Shown piece by piece: positions 1-11,796 of a stretch of DNA of 64,000 bases (the stretch's first letter is position 1; each line of letters opens with the position of its first letter). Under the pieces are notes generated by a model. That model saw only the letters and a program-made list of their open reading frames with translations, was not told where the DNA came from and searched no databases. This DNA comes from Blasia pusilla (taxonomy: Eukaryota; Marchantiophyta; Marchantiopsida; Blasiales): assembly GCA_050084515.1 (NCBI GenBank), contig CM114273.1, positions 17,360,001-17,424,000 of the forward strand. Reading direction: 5' to 3'. The translations under genes were made by a program, and so were the position numbers.

Positions 1-441
1 TTTCCGACTCCGAATACTTCTCTCTGGGGCCATTTCCCAGCGACAGACGCCCTGTATCTCCAGAGCTTCCACAACTGTGCAGACCTGATTGCTGACTGCA
101 CTGCTCGTGCTTCCCACAAGACCTGGTCCGAAATGCTTCGACATCATGGACCATATGAACTTCGATAACCACCGGCGTTCTACTCCCAGGATAAATTAAA
201 ACCAAAAAGTACTGAGCACAAAGTCAGACTGAGCCCGTGAACTCACCCGCGTCTCTAGGTGTGTTGAGACCTTAGAGTTACCATGCACTGCCTGCATTTT
301 GGAAGTTTCGCTGCAGCAATTCGGACATGGAAAGACTACTCTCCATGGCCTGCCAGGATAACGATTCATCGAGAAGAACGTGGAGCCGAAGTTGGCCACG
401 CTCAAGCAAGCTCTGCCAGCAGTTCCAAGGAACCCAGCCAT
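1..441 (-). CDS. 5' end of an unrecognised gene, possibly organelle-targeted (partial)
   Basis: On the minus strand an ATG at 441 opens a 65-codon exon ending at 247 in front of a strong donor (CGG|GTGAGT). The encoded N-terminus is rich in Ala, Ser, Arg and Gly and poor in acidic residues at first, as expected of a plastid or mitochondrial transit peptide. A possible second exon runs from 122 (acceptor ACCAG|GTC) to the window edge. It stays open in the joined frame and is rich in Trp, Arg and Ala. A CT-repeat lies just upstream on the sense strand, as it does in front of FTSHI5. I recognise no domain because the body of the gene lies outside the window. The exon pair is inferred from splice signals and frame only. 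A different acceptor within 1-180 would also keep an open frame. Confidence 0.35.
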
Positions 442-456
442 TTTCAACGACGGACG

Positions 457-481
457 GAGAGAGAGAGAGAGAGAGAGAGAA
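457..481. repeat. (GA)n microsatellite
   Basis: About twelve GA units. It sits 16 bases upstream of the proposed minus-strand start at 441, so it reads as a CT tract in the 5' leader. Confidence 0.95.
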
Positions 482-1295
482 TAAACGCACCATCAGCAGA
501 CACCACGGCAGGAACCAGCAAAATCGGAAGCACCGACAGCAGGGAAACCGCAGAATCCATTTCGAAAATGAACTATCAGCCCACGCGTCCGGGTACTCAA
601 GTGACGCAACGAACGGATCGATCACCACCCGTCCAAAAGTTCCGAACCCACCGTTACAATTCCCTCATTTTCCGATTGACCTGCCTGCACCCAGAGGCAG
701 GTGAAGAACTTGCGGTTCTCTTACTCTATCCACGCACCCCGAGGTGGCCCCCCGCCCCAGTCAGTGGTCTGGACTCCTGACTCCTGAAGCCAGGCCCTCA
801 ACACCGACTACTAGCGTTGCATTAGTTATGGCGCACTTACAGCACCATCCACACGCACGCCCTATCGACCTAGGACCTCGATCTCGACCTCCTGGCAGTT
901 CCTACTGTGCCGGTAAAGTTGCACCTGTCGTTTCATGCCTTTGACATGCTCGCACATTCGCCCAGCATTCTTACAATCTAGTGATCTACTGCACTGTGAG
1001 CCCTGGGTGCCTCCGGCGGACAGCCGGCCTGCTCAGTGTACGCACTGCATCCACAGTGACCGCCCACCATTACGACAGTAGAGACCAACCAGGACCAGAG
1101 AGGATACCCAATTACCGTCCAGCACCAAAAAATTACGGTGCGCGTATTTAGTGTGTCTTCTTCGTCTGTCTACGGTTTAAGCATAACACCCATCTGTCTA
1201 TATTTTTACATGCACTCTTGTTTTTCTCTCTCGCTATTTAATCTATCCAGCTGATTTTCACGTGAATATAATAATTAATTCCCCCCTCTCAAGGA

Positions 1296-1368
1296 GGTTA
1301 TTAGCATGTGCCCATTTTCAAATTCTGTCCTCTTTTAATTATGTAGATTAGTAAATTGCCCGCACCAT
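1296..1368. repeat. Putative MITE-like segment, copy 1
   Basis: Contains a CATGTG motif, followed about 30 bases later by CCTCTTTTAAT, ATGTAGATTAGT and a nearby GCACGG. The same order of motifs recurs near 2170-2290 and 14100-14175. The boundaries are not defined. Confidence 0.35.
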
Positions 1369-2164
1369 GCACGGGAAATAAAAAATTATTTGTTTGAGGG
1401 TTTTTGGTAGTGCCCGTGAAAGGAATAATGATGCTATATACAAATTCAAAAATATTTTGTTTTAACACATGAAACATTTTTTTGCTGCCCAGTTGCCACA
1501 TGTCAAACAGAGAGGTGTTTGCAAATAAAAAAAAATTTTCCCATAATAATATATATTATTGGAGAGGATCTCTTCATTTTTAACACATGTTTTTTTAATC
1601 AATACAATAGCTTGTTATCTAAGCTAACAGGATTGTTGGAATTCAATTATATACTTAGGATGGATGATTCAAAATTACACATTGATGTATCGCATAGGTA
1701 CCATCTAGTCTATATTATTATCGTATATGTCGTTTCAATTTTCAAATTCTTCTCGAGCCAATACGATTGTTCGCCTTCTTTCGACCAATAAGATTTCTTG
1801 AAATTAATTTCAAGGGAAAATTAAGACCTTAATCACTTTTTAATCATGATGATCCTTGTGGTGCACAATGAATACTAGTAGATGTTATAAGCGAAGTAAA
1901 CTTGATTCATGATTCAAACTAGTGAATTATTTGTGCTTTCATATGATAGTTCATGTTGTTGCCTCTTAAGAAAAAAAAATTCTACTTGCACTTACCATGT
2001 ATCAATCATATAGATAAGTTATTATGGAATCGAGGAGACTTTCCCAATACATTCCCCAATAGATTCATATTCATCTTTTGCTATATGTGGGACCAATCGC
2101 TCACAAAATTTTTACTTTTTTGAAAAAATATCTATGTTCAATGTTAGTATAATATCTTCTTCTT

Positions 2165-2290
2165 GTCCCAACAACATGTGTCAAAGAGTTTCAAGGGTAA
2201 ATAAGTTATCCTCTTGTAATAATATAGACTAGCTTGTGCTTGTGTGATGCACGAATGTATAATTTTGAATTACTCATCTTAAGTGTACAA
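2165..2290. repeat. Putative MITE-like segment, copy 2
   Basis: Carries ACATGTG, then CCTCTTGTAATAATATAGAC followed by TAGC, and then a TGCACGA motif, in the same order and spacing as the segments near 1296 and 14120. It is probably the end of a small non-autonomous DNA transposon. No terminal inverted repeat could be fixed by eye. Confidence 0.35.
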
Positions 2291-3844
2291 TTGAATTCGA
2301 GTGATCCTATTGGCGTAGGCGATACTATTGGCTACAAAGGACACATGTCAAAAGAAGAGGTGATCTCAAAATGAAGAGACACTCTCCAATCCTAATGTAT
2401 TTCATTCATAAGACCATCTATTATGCACGGTGCCGAGGATCACATTGTACAAAAAAAAAATTATAAGACAAATTCTTCCCACTATCATGTGCCACACACA
2501 AAGGTGTTTGCAAATCAAGACCTTATCCTCCCTTGATTATAGATTATCATCCCAAGTCCTACACCTCATTCTCCAAAAGAATGGAGTGGGAAGGCGGTCC
2601 CATTAACACAACGAAGGGCCGCACAACTTTGCCTCTTACTTGTGTGTTCCACAAGGGGGCAGACATGAAGAAATCATGAAGGACTACTTCTTTGGGAATA
2701 CAACTCAGGTTGAAGTCTAGGCAATTGACTCTAACCTGACTTCAACTTTGACACAAACATAGCCTCGATAGTGCACTTTACCCCATGAAAGATCTGATTG
2801 CTTTAAACTAGTTTGGCCACCGGAAAAACGGTGAGGGTGTAGTAGAGTATATAATTCAACAAAGAGAGTTAGACCAAAAAAACATGAAAATCCCAATACA
2901 TGTGTTTTGAAAGGCATACATCTAAAGGTGGATATGCATCCATATAGAATACAAACTTAGGTGGATGCCCCATAGGGCTATGCAAGAACGGTTTTGGAAC
3001 CTTCACACAAAAGTACACAAAATAATTAGGGCCATGAAGAATTCACAACACAAACATACAACGATCCACTACGAAATTGGTTACCTGGTGCCACTGGAGA
3101 TGTTGGACATGTTCAACGCCCCAGCTGCTCTGCCCAAAGCCGATATACCTATAGATCTAGATCGGGAAAGGTGGACAATGCTGGGAAAAATTTCTTGGCT
3201 CATACCTAGGCACCTTGCACCTCACACTCTATGGTAAGCAATCAAACTATAGGAAAGAATCTCCTTTAGTCTTTTGGTGCTTTCTTCATGACTTCCAATA
3301 TCTGCCACTGTCCAGTTGGGGATGTGCAATTCAAAGGCTTTGTCTTCATGAGTCGTCTCCCTCTCTCACTCGCCTGGAAGCTTCTTGAAGACAAAGTTGG
3401 GGCCCCCAACACATGCTAGGCTGGACTCATTCTTGGGTGATATCAATCAGCGCCTGTTAGTAGAGTTCAATTCCTGTTAATTGAGTTCGTGGATCTTCAG
3501 ACAAGCAGCACATGTTTTATGATACTTGCAGTGACCAAAATGTATGGGTAATTATCAGTAGAAGGGATACACCTATTGCCTGTCCTGACGACCGAATTCA
3601 AGGAGCACTCTGAATTGAGTGACATTGTTGTAGGGTTATGTCGTGAATTGGGGGGACGGAACAGAACATAATTGTGGACACAGGTACGTGACTTTTAGTC
3701 CAGTTTCTGCACTGGACAAGAATTGCAATGGGTGGGGCATTACTATTGACAATGTGAACAGGCCATGTCTTGCGAGCATAATCAAAAGATTTGAATCCCT
3801 CCATTGAGGAAGTATGAATCACAAAATGTGCCTTCAGATCAAGT

Positions 3845-6800
3845 TCAAGAAAGTGCAGCCACCTGTTTCCCTGACCTTCCTGTACCATTGGTGGAGGCAC
3901 CCAGAATTTCAATGTGTGTGTAAGGAGTGAGCGAGAAGGGGTCTTCCTCCATTACTGCTCCCTTCTCTTCCATTATCATCGTCATTTCCTCCTTGCTCAA
4001 ACAATCAGAGTCGAGCAAAAGCTCAAGGAGTGCTTCCAGAGCTGGCCTATTCTGTTGCAGCATTTGTGTAGCTCTATCACAGGCTATGTAAAACAACCTA
4101 TTTATCTGATTGGCAACCTCCTCCTCGTGCTGGTCTCCCATGGCCAAAGCAGTTGGGGCCCCATCAGTTTGATATATCATGGGGCTGTCATCAGGAGCCC
4201 AACCAAACTCCATCACCATACGTGTGGCAATCTCCTTTGCATTCTCCAGCTCAAATTTGCAAAGACTGTTATTTTGTCCAAAAGGAAGAAGCATACGAGA
4301 AGCAACAAAAGATCCAAAACATGAAACTAACTCCTTTTCGTAATATGATCGAGTCATAGTTCCGGTCTCCTCATAACCTCCTTCCAGTCTCTGTGAAGTC
4401 TTGGTAAACGCAATACCCTCCCAGGAAGTTGGATCCAGCCAAATCAAGTCCAATTCGTCATAATTTGGAAGGAGGAGGGTCACCAGACCCTTACCAACTG
4501 CCCAAACTGCATGTGGATATTTGAACTCTCGTGACCACACATAAGGAGGATCACGAAGCTCAATGCCAGGTTTAGTTTCCCCAAAAACATCCAGATATTC
4601 CACAGCACTCCTCATATCTTCCCTTGTCACGCGGATACCAAGCCAATCAACCAAGTCGTCATTCCACTTTTTGTACCACCCACTCTGCTTGAACCAATTT
4701 GGAAGTACATTGGTTCCTAGAGCCAGCCATCCAAAAATGTCAAAGAGCTCTTCATCATCCACAATTTTACCAGCAACTGCATTCGCTTCCAATCCTTCTG
4801 GAACATGTTTTAGTTGGCCTGGGGTCAGACCAGCTGTTTTCTCAGCTACCCGACTCCAATCCACATAGTCTACAAGGTGAGCGTCCATAGTATTTAAGGC
4901 TATTTGTCTTAAAATCTGTTCTCGCTCTCGCTTGTTTGGCATAGGCAGCTCAATTGTCCGATCCATGCGTCCAGGTCTTCTCAGAGCTTCGTCAATGGCA
5001 AAAGGACGGCTAGTTGTGGCTACTAGAACCACTCCCTCTTGAGTTTCAAATCCATCAAGTTCAACAAGTAGCTGATTGATGAGTGACTCATGGTCCTGCT
5101 TTCGGGTGTCAGAAGTTGCTCCACGAACGCCTGCAAAATGATCAAAGTCGTCCATGAAGATGATAAGAGGTGCCAATTCTCGTGCTGTTTTGAAAAGCTC
5201 TCGGACATTGGAAGCACCCTGGCCTACCCATGCTCCACCTTCGAGCTCGGCACCTTGCAATTCAATCATTGGAACACGCGCTTCAGCTGCAATAGCTAAT
5301 GCCAGAGTTGTCTTTCCTGTCCCGGACTCACCCACAATGAGAACACCGCGTGGTGGTCGTGCACCCATCTCTTTGAAAAGCTTGGGATTTTTCAAGAAGC
5401 TAATAACCTCACTTATTTCCTCCTTGATGATATCAATTCCAGCAAAGTCTTTCAGGAGAACGTCAGGACGCTTCACTCTCTTCATTTTGTCAAATACATT
5501 CTTTATGGGATCCATTGTCTGTTTCTTGGTTTGGGGTTCTAGTTCCTTCTCCATCTCTGCTTGCTTCTTTTCTTTCCACTCGACCTCATTCATTTCTAGG
5601 GGCATGGATCCCAAAGGAGCAACAGCTATCCTAAGCACTAATCGAGCGAGAATGAGGAGAGGTAACCCCACTATATAAGATCGCACTGGTAGAGATATCC
5701 ACCACGCTGGTGATCCACTGCCTTCCCCATACCTAGCATCAACATGCTTTTGGGCCTCCTGCTGCCAAATCATTATGTCGGTTGGTTCGGCAGCTTCTGC
5801 GCCTTCAGCCAAGTCAAAACCCAGTACCACACGTAAATTTGATGGTACAATAGACTGAACCACAGGGAATCCAAAACGGATCATCACCTCTTCAAAAGCC
5901 TCAGCCAATGTTTTGAAATACCAAGGCCTTCCAGCAGACACAAGTGGAGAGTTCCAGATATCTTCCAGCACCCAGTAGACCATCTTAAATGGGAGCTGAA
6001 AGAGGAGTTCAAATTCCCACTCCTCAAAGGGGATCCACATGGCCTCTACAGATGTAGGAACTCCTGCACTTATCAACTTCATGTAGAGCATGTCAAAACC
6101 CTCCATGTGCTCGTATTCTGCATGAAAAGCCCTAGCATTTACGTAATATTCTCGGTCATCTCCTTTGAGTGTGAGATACATGACACACCTGTCCTGGCGA
6201 ACACGCGCACTGGCTGCTAGCTTCTTGGAAACTGCATGAAGAGCTGCCATTGGTTGCATCTCCCATCTTTTATATTTCTCATCATACCAAGTTTGATTCA
6301 AAACTCTATCCCTGGCTCTAAGAACTTCTTCTTGTACTTTCGTAATAAACAGCTTCCTTTCTTCAGCATTTTCCAGCAGAAAAGTCTTAAAATCTTCATC
6401 TGTTTCACCTTTCCAATCTCTCCAATCTAGGGCCATCTGCAGTTCATCAATCTCAGGATCACCCGTTTTTCCAGCTTCATACTGACGCCACATTTCTCCA
6501 GGATCTAGCCCCTCTATTTCAGCGAGGCTCCTTTCAAGCTCCAGTACCTCTTCAGCATTTGGATCATATGAATTCTCTACTAGCCTCTTTAATATCTCCC
6601 CCAGCTTTTTGGACTTTTCCTGCTCCTCCTCTATTCGTCGGAGAATCCCCTGAGTCTCCTCAGTAAGAACTGATTCCAAAGGTTCCACATTCTCCACCTT
6701 AACTGCTAGTGGCAGTAGGCTTTCCTCCCTCTGTATGTTCCTCAGGCGCTCAACATCACCAGCGACATTTTCGAGAACATCTAAGCCCTCTTGCTCTTCC

Positions 6801-8407
6801 CGTCCTTCCTTTCCTTTGACTCTCTCCATCCAGTTTTGCGACATCTTCTCAACAGCCGCTTCCATCAGTAGCAATTTTCGCCATGAAATCACCAACCTGT
6901 CTTCTTTCTTCTTCAAGGCATCCTTTAAGGTCATCATCCCCTCCGTTTGATCCGTATCATCCAAATCCTCCAACTCTTCCTGGACTGCAAGGTACTCACG
7001 GGAAGCCACCTCCACCTCCATTTCAACCTGAGTTTTCTCCTTCTGTAGACGCTTCAAAAAGTCTTCCGCTTCATCGAAAACCCCCACTTTTTTTACCTTT
7101 CCCTTAGTCACCCACAGTGCCTCTGCAACCTTCTTCAAAAACTGACTCTTCTTCTCCGGCTTTTCTTCACTCTCTGCTTCTAAGGTTTCCAATTCCGCTA
7201 TTTTATTCTCTATTACTGATGCTTCCTCAATTTTTCTTTCTATATCTCTCTCCCATCTCTCTGTTTCATCATCAATCTCAGCATCGTCTATCTCCTCTTG
7301 AAGCACCTGTCCTCGTCTCCTTCTACTCTCTTGCCTCGCCGAAGAGCCATCTTCCATCGTGGCCATGCTTGCAGCTGGAGGAGCAGCGAGAGCAAGCCTG
7401 GTGAACATTCTAGTGGGGCTAAAGTTCACAATCGTAAACACTAGCCCAATCAACATAACCCGACCCAAACCTCTCGCCAATTGGCCTATCCAATGATTCA
7501 AAACTGTATTCTCCTTTGATTGCCTAGCCTTCGCTGATTGAACTGCTACAGCTTTCACGCCTGTTCTAGACTCAAATACTTCTCTTTGCTTGTTCTTCTC
7601 TATGATATTCCGCTCCTCTGATTCCCAGTCCACTTTCCTCGCGTTCAAATTCACCTCAACGCTGAGGACCGGTGCTAAAATCCTCCAAAGGGGCGTCTGG
7701 AATGCAATCTCTTGCACAGGTGTGCAAGATTTGTTCCCAAACTTGAGCTCACGTTTCAACTCACTTGCCTTTTCCTCAAGCATTTGAGCGGAAAGTTTCT
7801 CTCCAGAGCTCGTCACCTACAACGGGTAAGAAACGATCCTGAGAAAATGCAAATTGCAACTGTACAAATCGTCCCAAGTGCAGATACTGAATTTACTCAA
7901 CCGCCGAAGAGAGTCACAGTCAGAAAGATTATCAGAAACGAACAAAGCCTTCTCTGTCAGCCCCAAGTCGCAGCATTGACCAACCAGAAAGAAATTCGAA
8001 GCTGGCAAATTAAAAGCCTCACTTGTGGATGAAAACATGTAGCAAGCATGGCCAACCCTAGCTTCAGAGCCCACAACCCTCTCCCACTTACCAGATTCGT
8101 GGCCTGAACTGCATATTAAAGCACATATCTTACACCGGGAAAAAAACGCTCCACAACCTACACTCCACCAACCTTATCCGAGATGAACTTCCAGCCGGAC
8201 AATTTGCTACGACATCCTCGACGATCTTCTCAGTAGATCACTTTCACATACCTTCCAGGCGCGCAGGGAGATGTCACGCAGCGGACGCCGGGGCGACGCA
8301 ATCCCGCGCAGCCTCAGCTGCCCCGGAGAGCCTATGCCCGGCACGGGAGAAGCTCCAGAGATCGCCGCGAACCCCATCTGCGATGGCGGAGCCAATGCCA
8401 TCGCCAT
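3845..8407 (-). CDS. FTSHI5: FtsHi5-like inactive FtsH (AAA pseudo-protease), chloroplast
   Basis: Two exons: 8407-8252 (52 codons) and 7816-3845, joined in phase 0 (AAG|GTATGT donor, TTGTAG acceptor), giving 1375 aa; the Arabidopsis protein is about 1320. Exon 1 alone encodes a Ser/Ala/Arg/Pro-rich chloroplast transit peptide. I chose the ATG at 8407 because longer in-frame starts would translate the CT repeat. Exon 2 holds a membrane segment near residues 170-184, a long charged coiled-coil region (about 200-500), a second hydrophobic segment near 760-785, and an AAA module. Its Walker A is GESGTGKT at 881-888, its Walker B-like motif is FMDDFD at 939-944, and the RRPGRMDR arginine-finger region lies near 996. 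Where active FtsH has the zinc HEXXH site, this protein has YYEKELVSC (about 1207), so proteolysis should be lost. In Arabidopsis, FtsHi proteins form an ATP-driven import motor at the inner envelope with Ycf2 and FtsH12. That role is inferred here. Confidence 0.95.
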
Positions 8408-8561
8408 GTCCGTCGTTCTCACCTGCGCTGCCAACCACAGCGCATTGCTCCAATGCCGTGCTCGCGAACCCGAAATTCGCCTCCCTCCAGCATCCGCGAA
8501 ATTGAATCCGCGAGTATGGAATTCTCGCCCGAGACCGTCTGTGCTCTGCCCCCTCCTTCCC

Positions 8562-8587
<26 letters not shown>
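8562..8587. repeat. (CT)n microsatellite in the FTSHI5 leader
   Basis: Thirteen CT units on the plus strand, so a GA tract on the FTSHI5 sense strand, about 155 bases upstream of the chosen ATG. It lies in the likely 5' UTR or core promoter. Confidence 0.95.
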
Positions 8588-8592
<5 letters not shown>

Positions 8593-8711
8593 TTCTCTGT
8601 CTGTGCGCAGCTGAGACGATATGGAGATGGTGAAGAGGGGGGTTCTGGGTTTTGCGTTTCCTCGTCGCAGCCGTACACTGTACTGGACTGCAGTGCGACA
8701 CCAAGATTCAT

Positions 8712-9570
8712 TTCGCTCCGGGTTTGGGTCCGCTTGCCACCTGTTAATGGGCCTATCCATCCGCACTATGGATGTCCGTCCAACCAATGACGGACGGATC
8801 CAAGACTTTGGCACTGCCCGCCTTTTCTTTGGCGGAGAGGGTGTGGAGAGCTTTTATGGCTAAATAGGTTAAATGGTGTGTGACGCTTTTAACCGCTAAA
8901 CGCCAAAAATCATTTTCTCCGATCTCTTTAGGGAATATTTTGACATCAAAATAAAAGTAATTTTGAATTGTATTGTGTGGTTGAATAAATTTATTTTTAA
9001 ATGAAATTTGAATGATCTTATTGGTGAGTGAAGGAACAATCTTATTTTATTGGTTGAAAAAGACAAGTGTAGAGAGGAGAGGCTTGCAAATCAAAAAATT
9101 ATCTTTCAATATGTATTTTTAATAACATATAATTCATAATAAAAATTTTGCACTATTGGAGATTATGGGAGGTTGTATGATGAATTTGGGGATTACGAGG
9201 GGTCGTGTGATGAATTTGGGCCTCATTCTTTGTATTGACTTTGGAATGTTGGTTCATTTTTTGACTATGTATATCCTATACAAGGAGGACTACATGATTA
9301 CTTGTGGGGAACCTATCTTAAGTTCAAGTTCAAGACGAGATCAATCCCCTTAAACCACCAAAAAGTAAGATGGGAAAACAACTAAACTCATGCGCCTTAT
9401 GTGTTGATGGAGATGAGACCTCTACTTGTTATCTATTTTCCTCTGTCACATTATAGATTCAAAGGTAGTTAACAATTACAATTCTACTGCGTCGATGATG
9501 TAGGAAGTTACCAAAATGTTGAGCTATAACTTGCTCTGGAATATTTGCACAAGTTTAGTTATATCTCTAT
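8712..9570. other. Intergenic region upstream of FTSHI5
   Basis: The first 150 bases are GC-rich and are the likely FTSHI5 promoter. They include a small inverted pair GTCCGTC / GACGGAC near 8775-8797. The rest is AT-rich with no coding signal. Confidence 0.6.
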
Positions 9571-9965
9571 TGCGTCAGGATCGCTGTTCCCAAAAAGTTC
9601 CCAATTTTTCTATTTTAGGTCAAGTGATATGTTGACACGGTCAACATTCACATGGTATTAACATATGTGTGTAGGTTCATGTTTAGGACTTTTCCTTTTA
9701 TGGAGGGGTAGGGGTTGATTTCTTCTAAGAGCTATCCTTTTCATGTTGAGCCTAGGAAACACTCTTCCTTCTAGGATTTAAAAGGAGCTAGGGTGTCGGA
9801 GTTTGAATTCCCTCCTATCGGAATTCTCTCCTATCGGAGAATGGAAATGGATTGATGACACCATGTAATATCGGGAGTGGAGTTGGTTGTATGGGTCTTT
9901 TTTATTTTGATTCCACGTTTGAAAGATATGAGTGAAATTTATGTATGTAGGGGAAAAAATTTTGT
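9571..9965 (+). repeat. LTR-like repeat family, copy A (truncated)
   Basis: Begins TGCGTCAGGA. It aligns through most of its length with copies B, C and D, sharing a TCTATTTTAGGTCAAG block, a CATGTTGAGCCTAGG block and a GAGCTAGGGTG block. The 3' part is shortened. It faces copy B, with only about 45 bases between them. Confidence 0.6.
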
Positions 9966-10007
9966 AGATGGGTAACCTTGCCCCTCCCCTCCTCCTCCCT
10001 TGTGTCG

Positions 10008-10511
10008 TGCGCATACACATCGCTACATAACCCACATCGCTGGTCACATCTACATACCACACAACACCGATCTTCCCCAACATACGGGTAGATCCACACA
10101 TAACCAAAAAAACTCACGCATATACACTAGGACCCTAACAAAAAATCAAGAGTAGTAAAACCGGTTCACCCGACCTAAAACTCCACTCGTGAATCTACAT
10201 CGGCATATTGAACCACATCCACCCTCTGCTATGAGGGAATCCGGACGCTAGCACCCTAACTCCTACGCACCCACACACGTCTATGCAAGAGAGGCGCTCC
10301 TAAGGCTCAACATGAGGAAGATGGCCTGAGAAAGCCATCTCTCTTACTCTTATACCCTTGGGAAGAGCCAAAATGCTCTTTCCCCAAAAATAGCCTCCAA
10401 AAGGTAACCTACCTGCACAGGACTAGGTGACCATTGACTCGATCAACGGGTCACCTGATAGCCTTAAACCAAAATAGATAAATCGCAATAAACGACGTTC
10501 CCGACACGACA
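10008..10511 (-). repeat. LTR-like repeat family, copy B
   Basis: On the minus strand this 504-bp unit starts TGTCGTGTCGG and ends TATGCGCA, so it has TG...CA ends. It is diverged but collinear with copies A, C and D. The bases just beyond its CA end resemble those beyond copy D, as expected for the internal side of a 5' LTR. Confidence 0.6.
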
Positions 10512-10739
10512 GACTTGTCGTCAACCTTATTTGACATCTTGGGATGAAGTTACACCCGAACAGCCCGCTGACTCTCTATGCCGTCAACGCGATAGAACTC
10601 TACCTACGTCGAAATAAGATGTGACACTTGACACAACTTCCATATGACACTGGGTGTATCTTAGATGTGTAAAGAGTAGTGAATTGCATCAACTTAGATG
10701 TCATGGTTGCTACCTAGAGTAAGGAGTCCTACTCGCCAA

Positions 10740-10870
10740 TTAGTGGGGTAGTTGTGTGGTCTCAATATATATGTGTGAGTGTATGAATCTTCCTGCTTGC
10801 AAGGAGTATCAATGGTGTTTCTTGTGTTGATTTTAACATCAATGTTATTATGTACCAATATGTGTGCGCT
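10740..10870 (+). repeat. LTR-like repeat family, fragment E
   Basis: Matches the 3' third of copies C and D: a GTTGTGTGGTCT block, a GTGTGAGTGTATGAATCTTCC block and a TATCAATGGTGTTTCTTGTG block. No 5' part is visible. Confidence 0.45.
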
Positions 10871-10983
10871 TGATAGTTGGCACATCATAATTAGTTTACG
10901 CTTGCAATTCTGTCATGTTGATAGCTAGATGTCCGTCTATAAATTTTTCATGAACTATCATATGAGGTTAGTTATATATGCAT

Positions 10984-11470
10984 TGTGTTAGGATTGATGT
11001 TTCCAATAATTTCTCTTTTTTCTATTTTGGGTCAAGTGAATTGTGAATTATGTCAATGATCAACATGGTAACTTGTGTGAGTAGGTTATAATGCAGGGTT
11101 TTGTTTTTGGGGGATTCTCTTTTGGCTCTTCCCAAGTGCATATAAGGTAAGGAGAAGGCTCTCAAGAGCCACCCTTCAAACGTGGAGTCTTTGAAATACT
11201 CTTCCTTCTAGGATTTGGTATAATTTAGAGTGTTAAGAGTCTAGATCCTCTTATAGCATAGGATGGATATGGCTCGATGACGATATATACCATGAATTAT
11301 AGAGCCAGAGGTGTGTGTTATTTTCTCTTCCATTTTTTATATGGACTTGGTGTACATGTTTGAGTGTTAGAATTTTCTTGTGTATTGATTAGGAATATCA
11401 ATGGTGCTTGTTGTATGGATGTAAATAAGACGTAGATTATGTTGGATATGTATGTGCATCTTATATGCAC
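10984..11470 (+). repeat. LTR-like repeat family, copy C
   Basis: Starts TGTGTTAGGATTG and ends near TATGCACA, about 487 bp. It is collinear with copies B and D, including TTTGGCTCTTCCCAAG, which copy B also has. It is probably a solo LTR. Confidence 0.6.
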
Positions 11471-11734
11471 AAAACTCATAAAATAGAGAACTACGTTATA
11501 TGTTAATGTTGGTATATTTATAACACTAGAATTGTTCAACACGTTCAACAACTAAGATTTATTGCCCAAAGTTGAGGCATTGGTAAGTAACATGTATTGG
11601 GAATTCTAATTAGGTGAAGAGCTTCTTGGTCTCATTCTTTCTCTATCTACATCCATCCTAGTCTCTAGCAATATTCAATCAAGGTGTTGAGGCTATGAAT
11701 GTGAGGCTATAACAAATCGTTAAGTTATTTAAGT

Positions 11735-11736
<2 letters not shown>

Positions 11737-11792
<56 letters not shown>
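11737..11792. repeat. (TC)28 microsatellite
   Basis: An uninterrupted 56-bp TC tract in intergenic DNA, the longest simple repeat in the window. Confidence 0.97.

Positions 11793-11796
<4 letters not shown>

Larger units (their letters stand above)
482..3844. other. Intergenic region upstream of the left-edge gene and downstream of FTSHI5
   Basis: The first 700 bases are GC-rich and could hold the promoter of the left-edge gene. From 1200 the DNA is AT-rich and holds short repeat segments listed separately. On the minus strand about 3371-3222 is an open stretch of roughly 45 codons with normal protein composition, ending in TGA. It may be a stray exon or gene fragment, but I could not link it to FTSHI5 or to any family. 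I see no intact gene here. Confidence 0.5.

Noticed and set aside
283-780. Plus-strand protein frame over the GA repeat near the left edge
   Set aside because: Its length comes from the repeat coding Arg-Glu. The minus-strand reading has a better start and donor.
8408-8704. Longer FTSHI5 N-terminus from an upstream in-frame ATG
   Set aside because: It would translate the GA repeat as Arg-Glu repeats ahead of a good transit peptide. The ATG at 8407 fits better.
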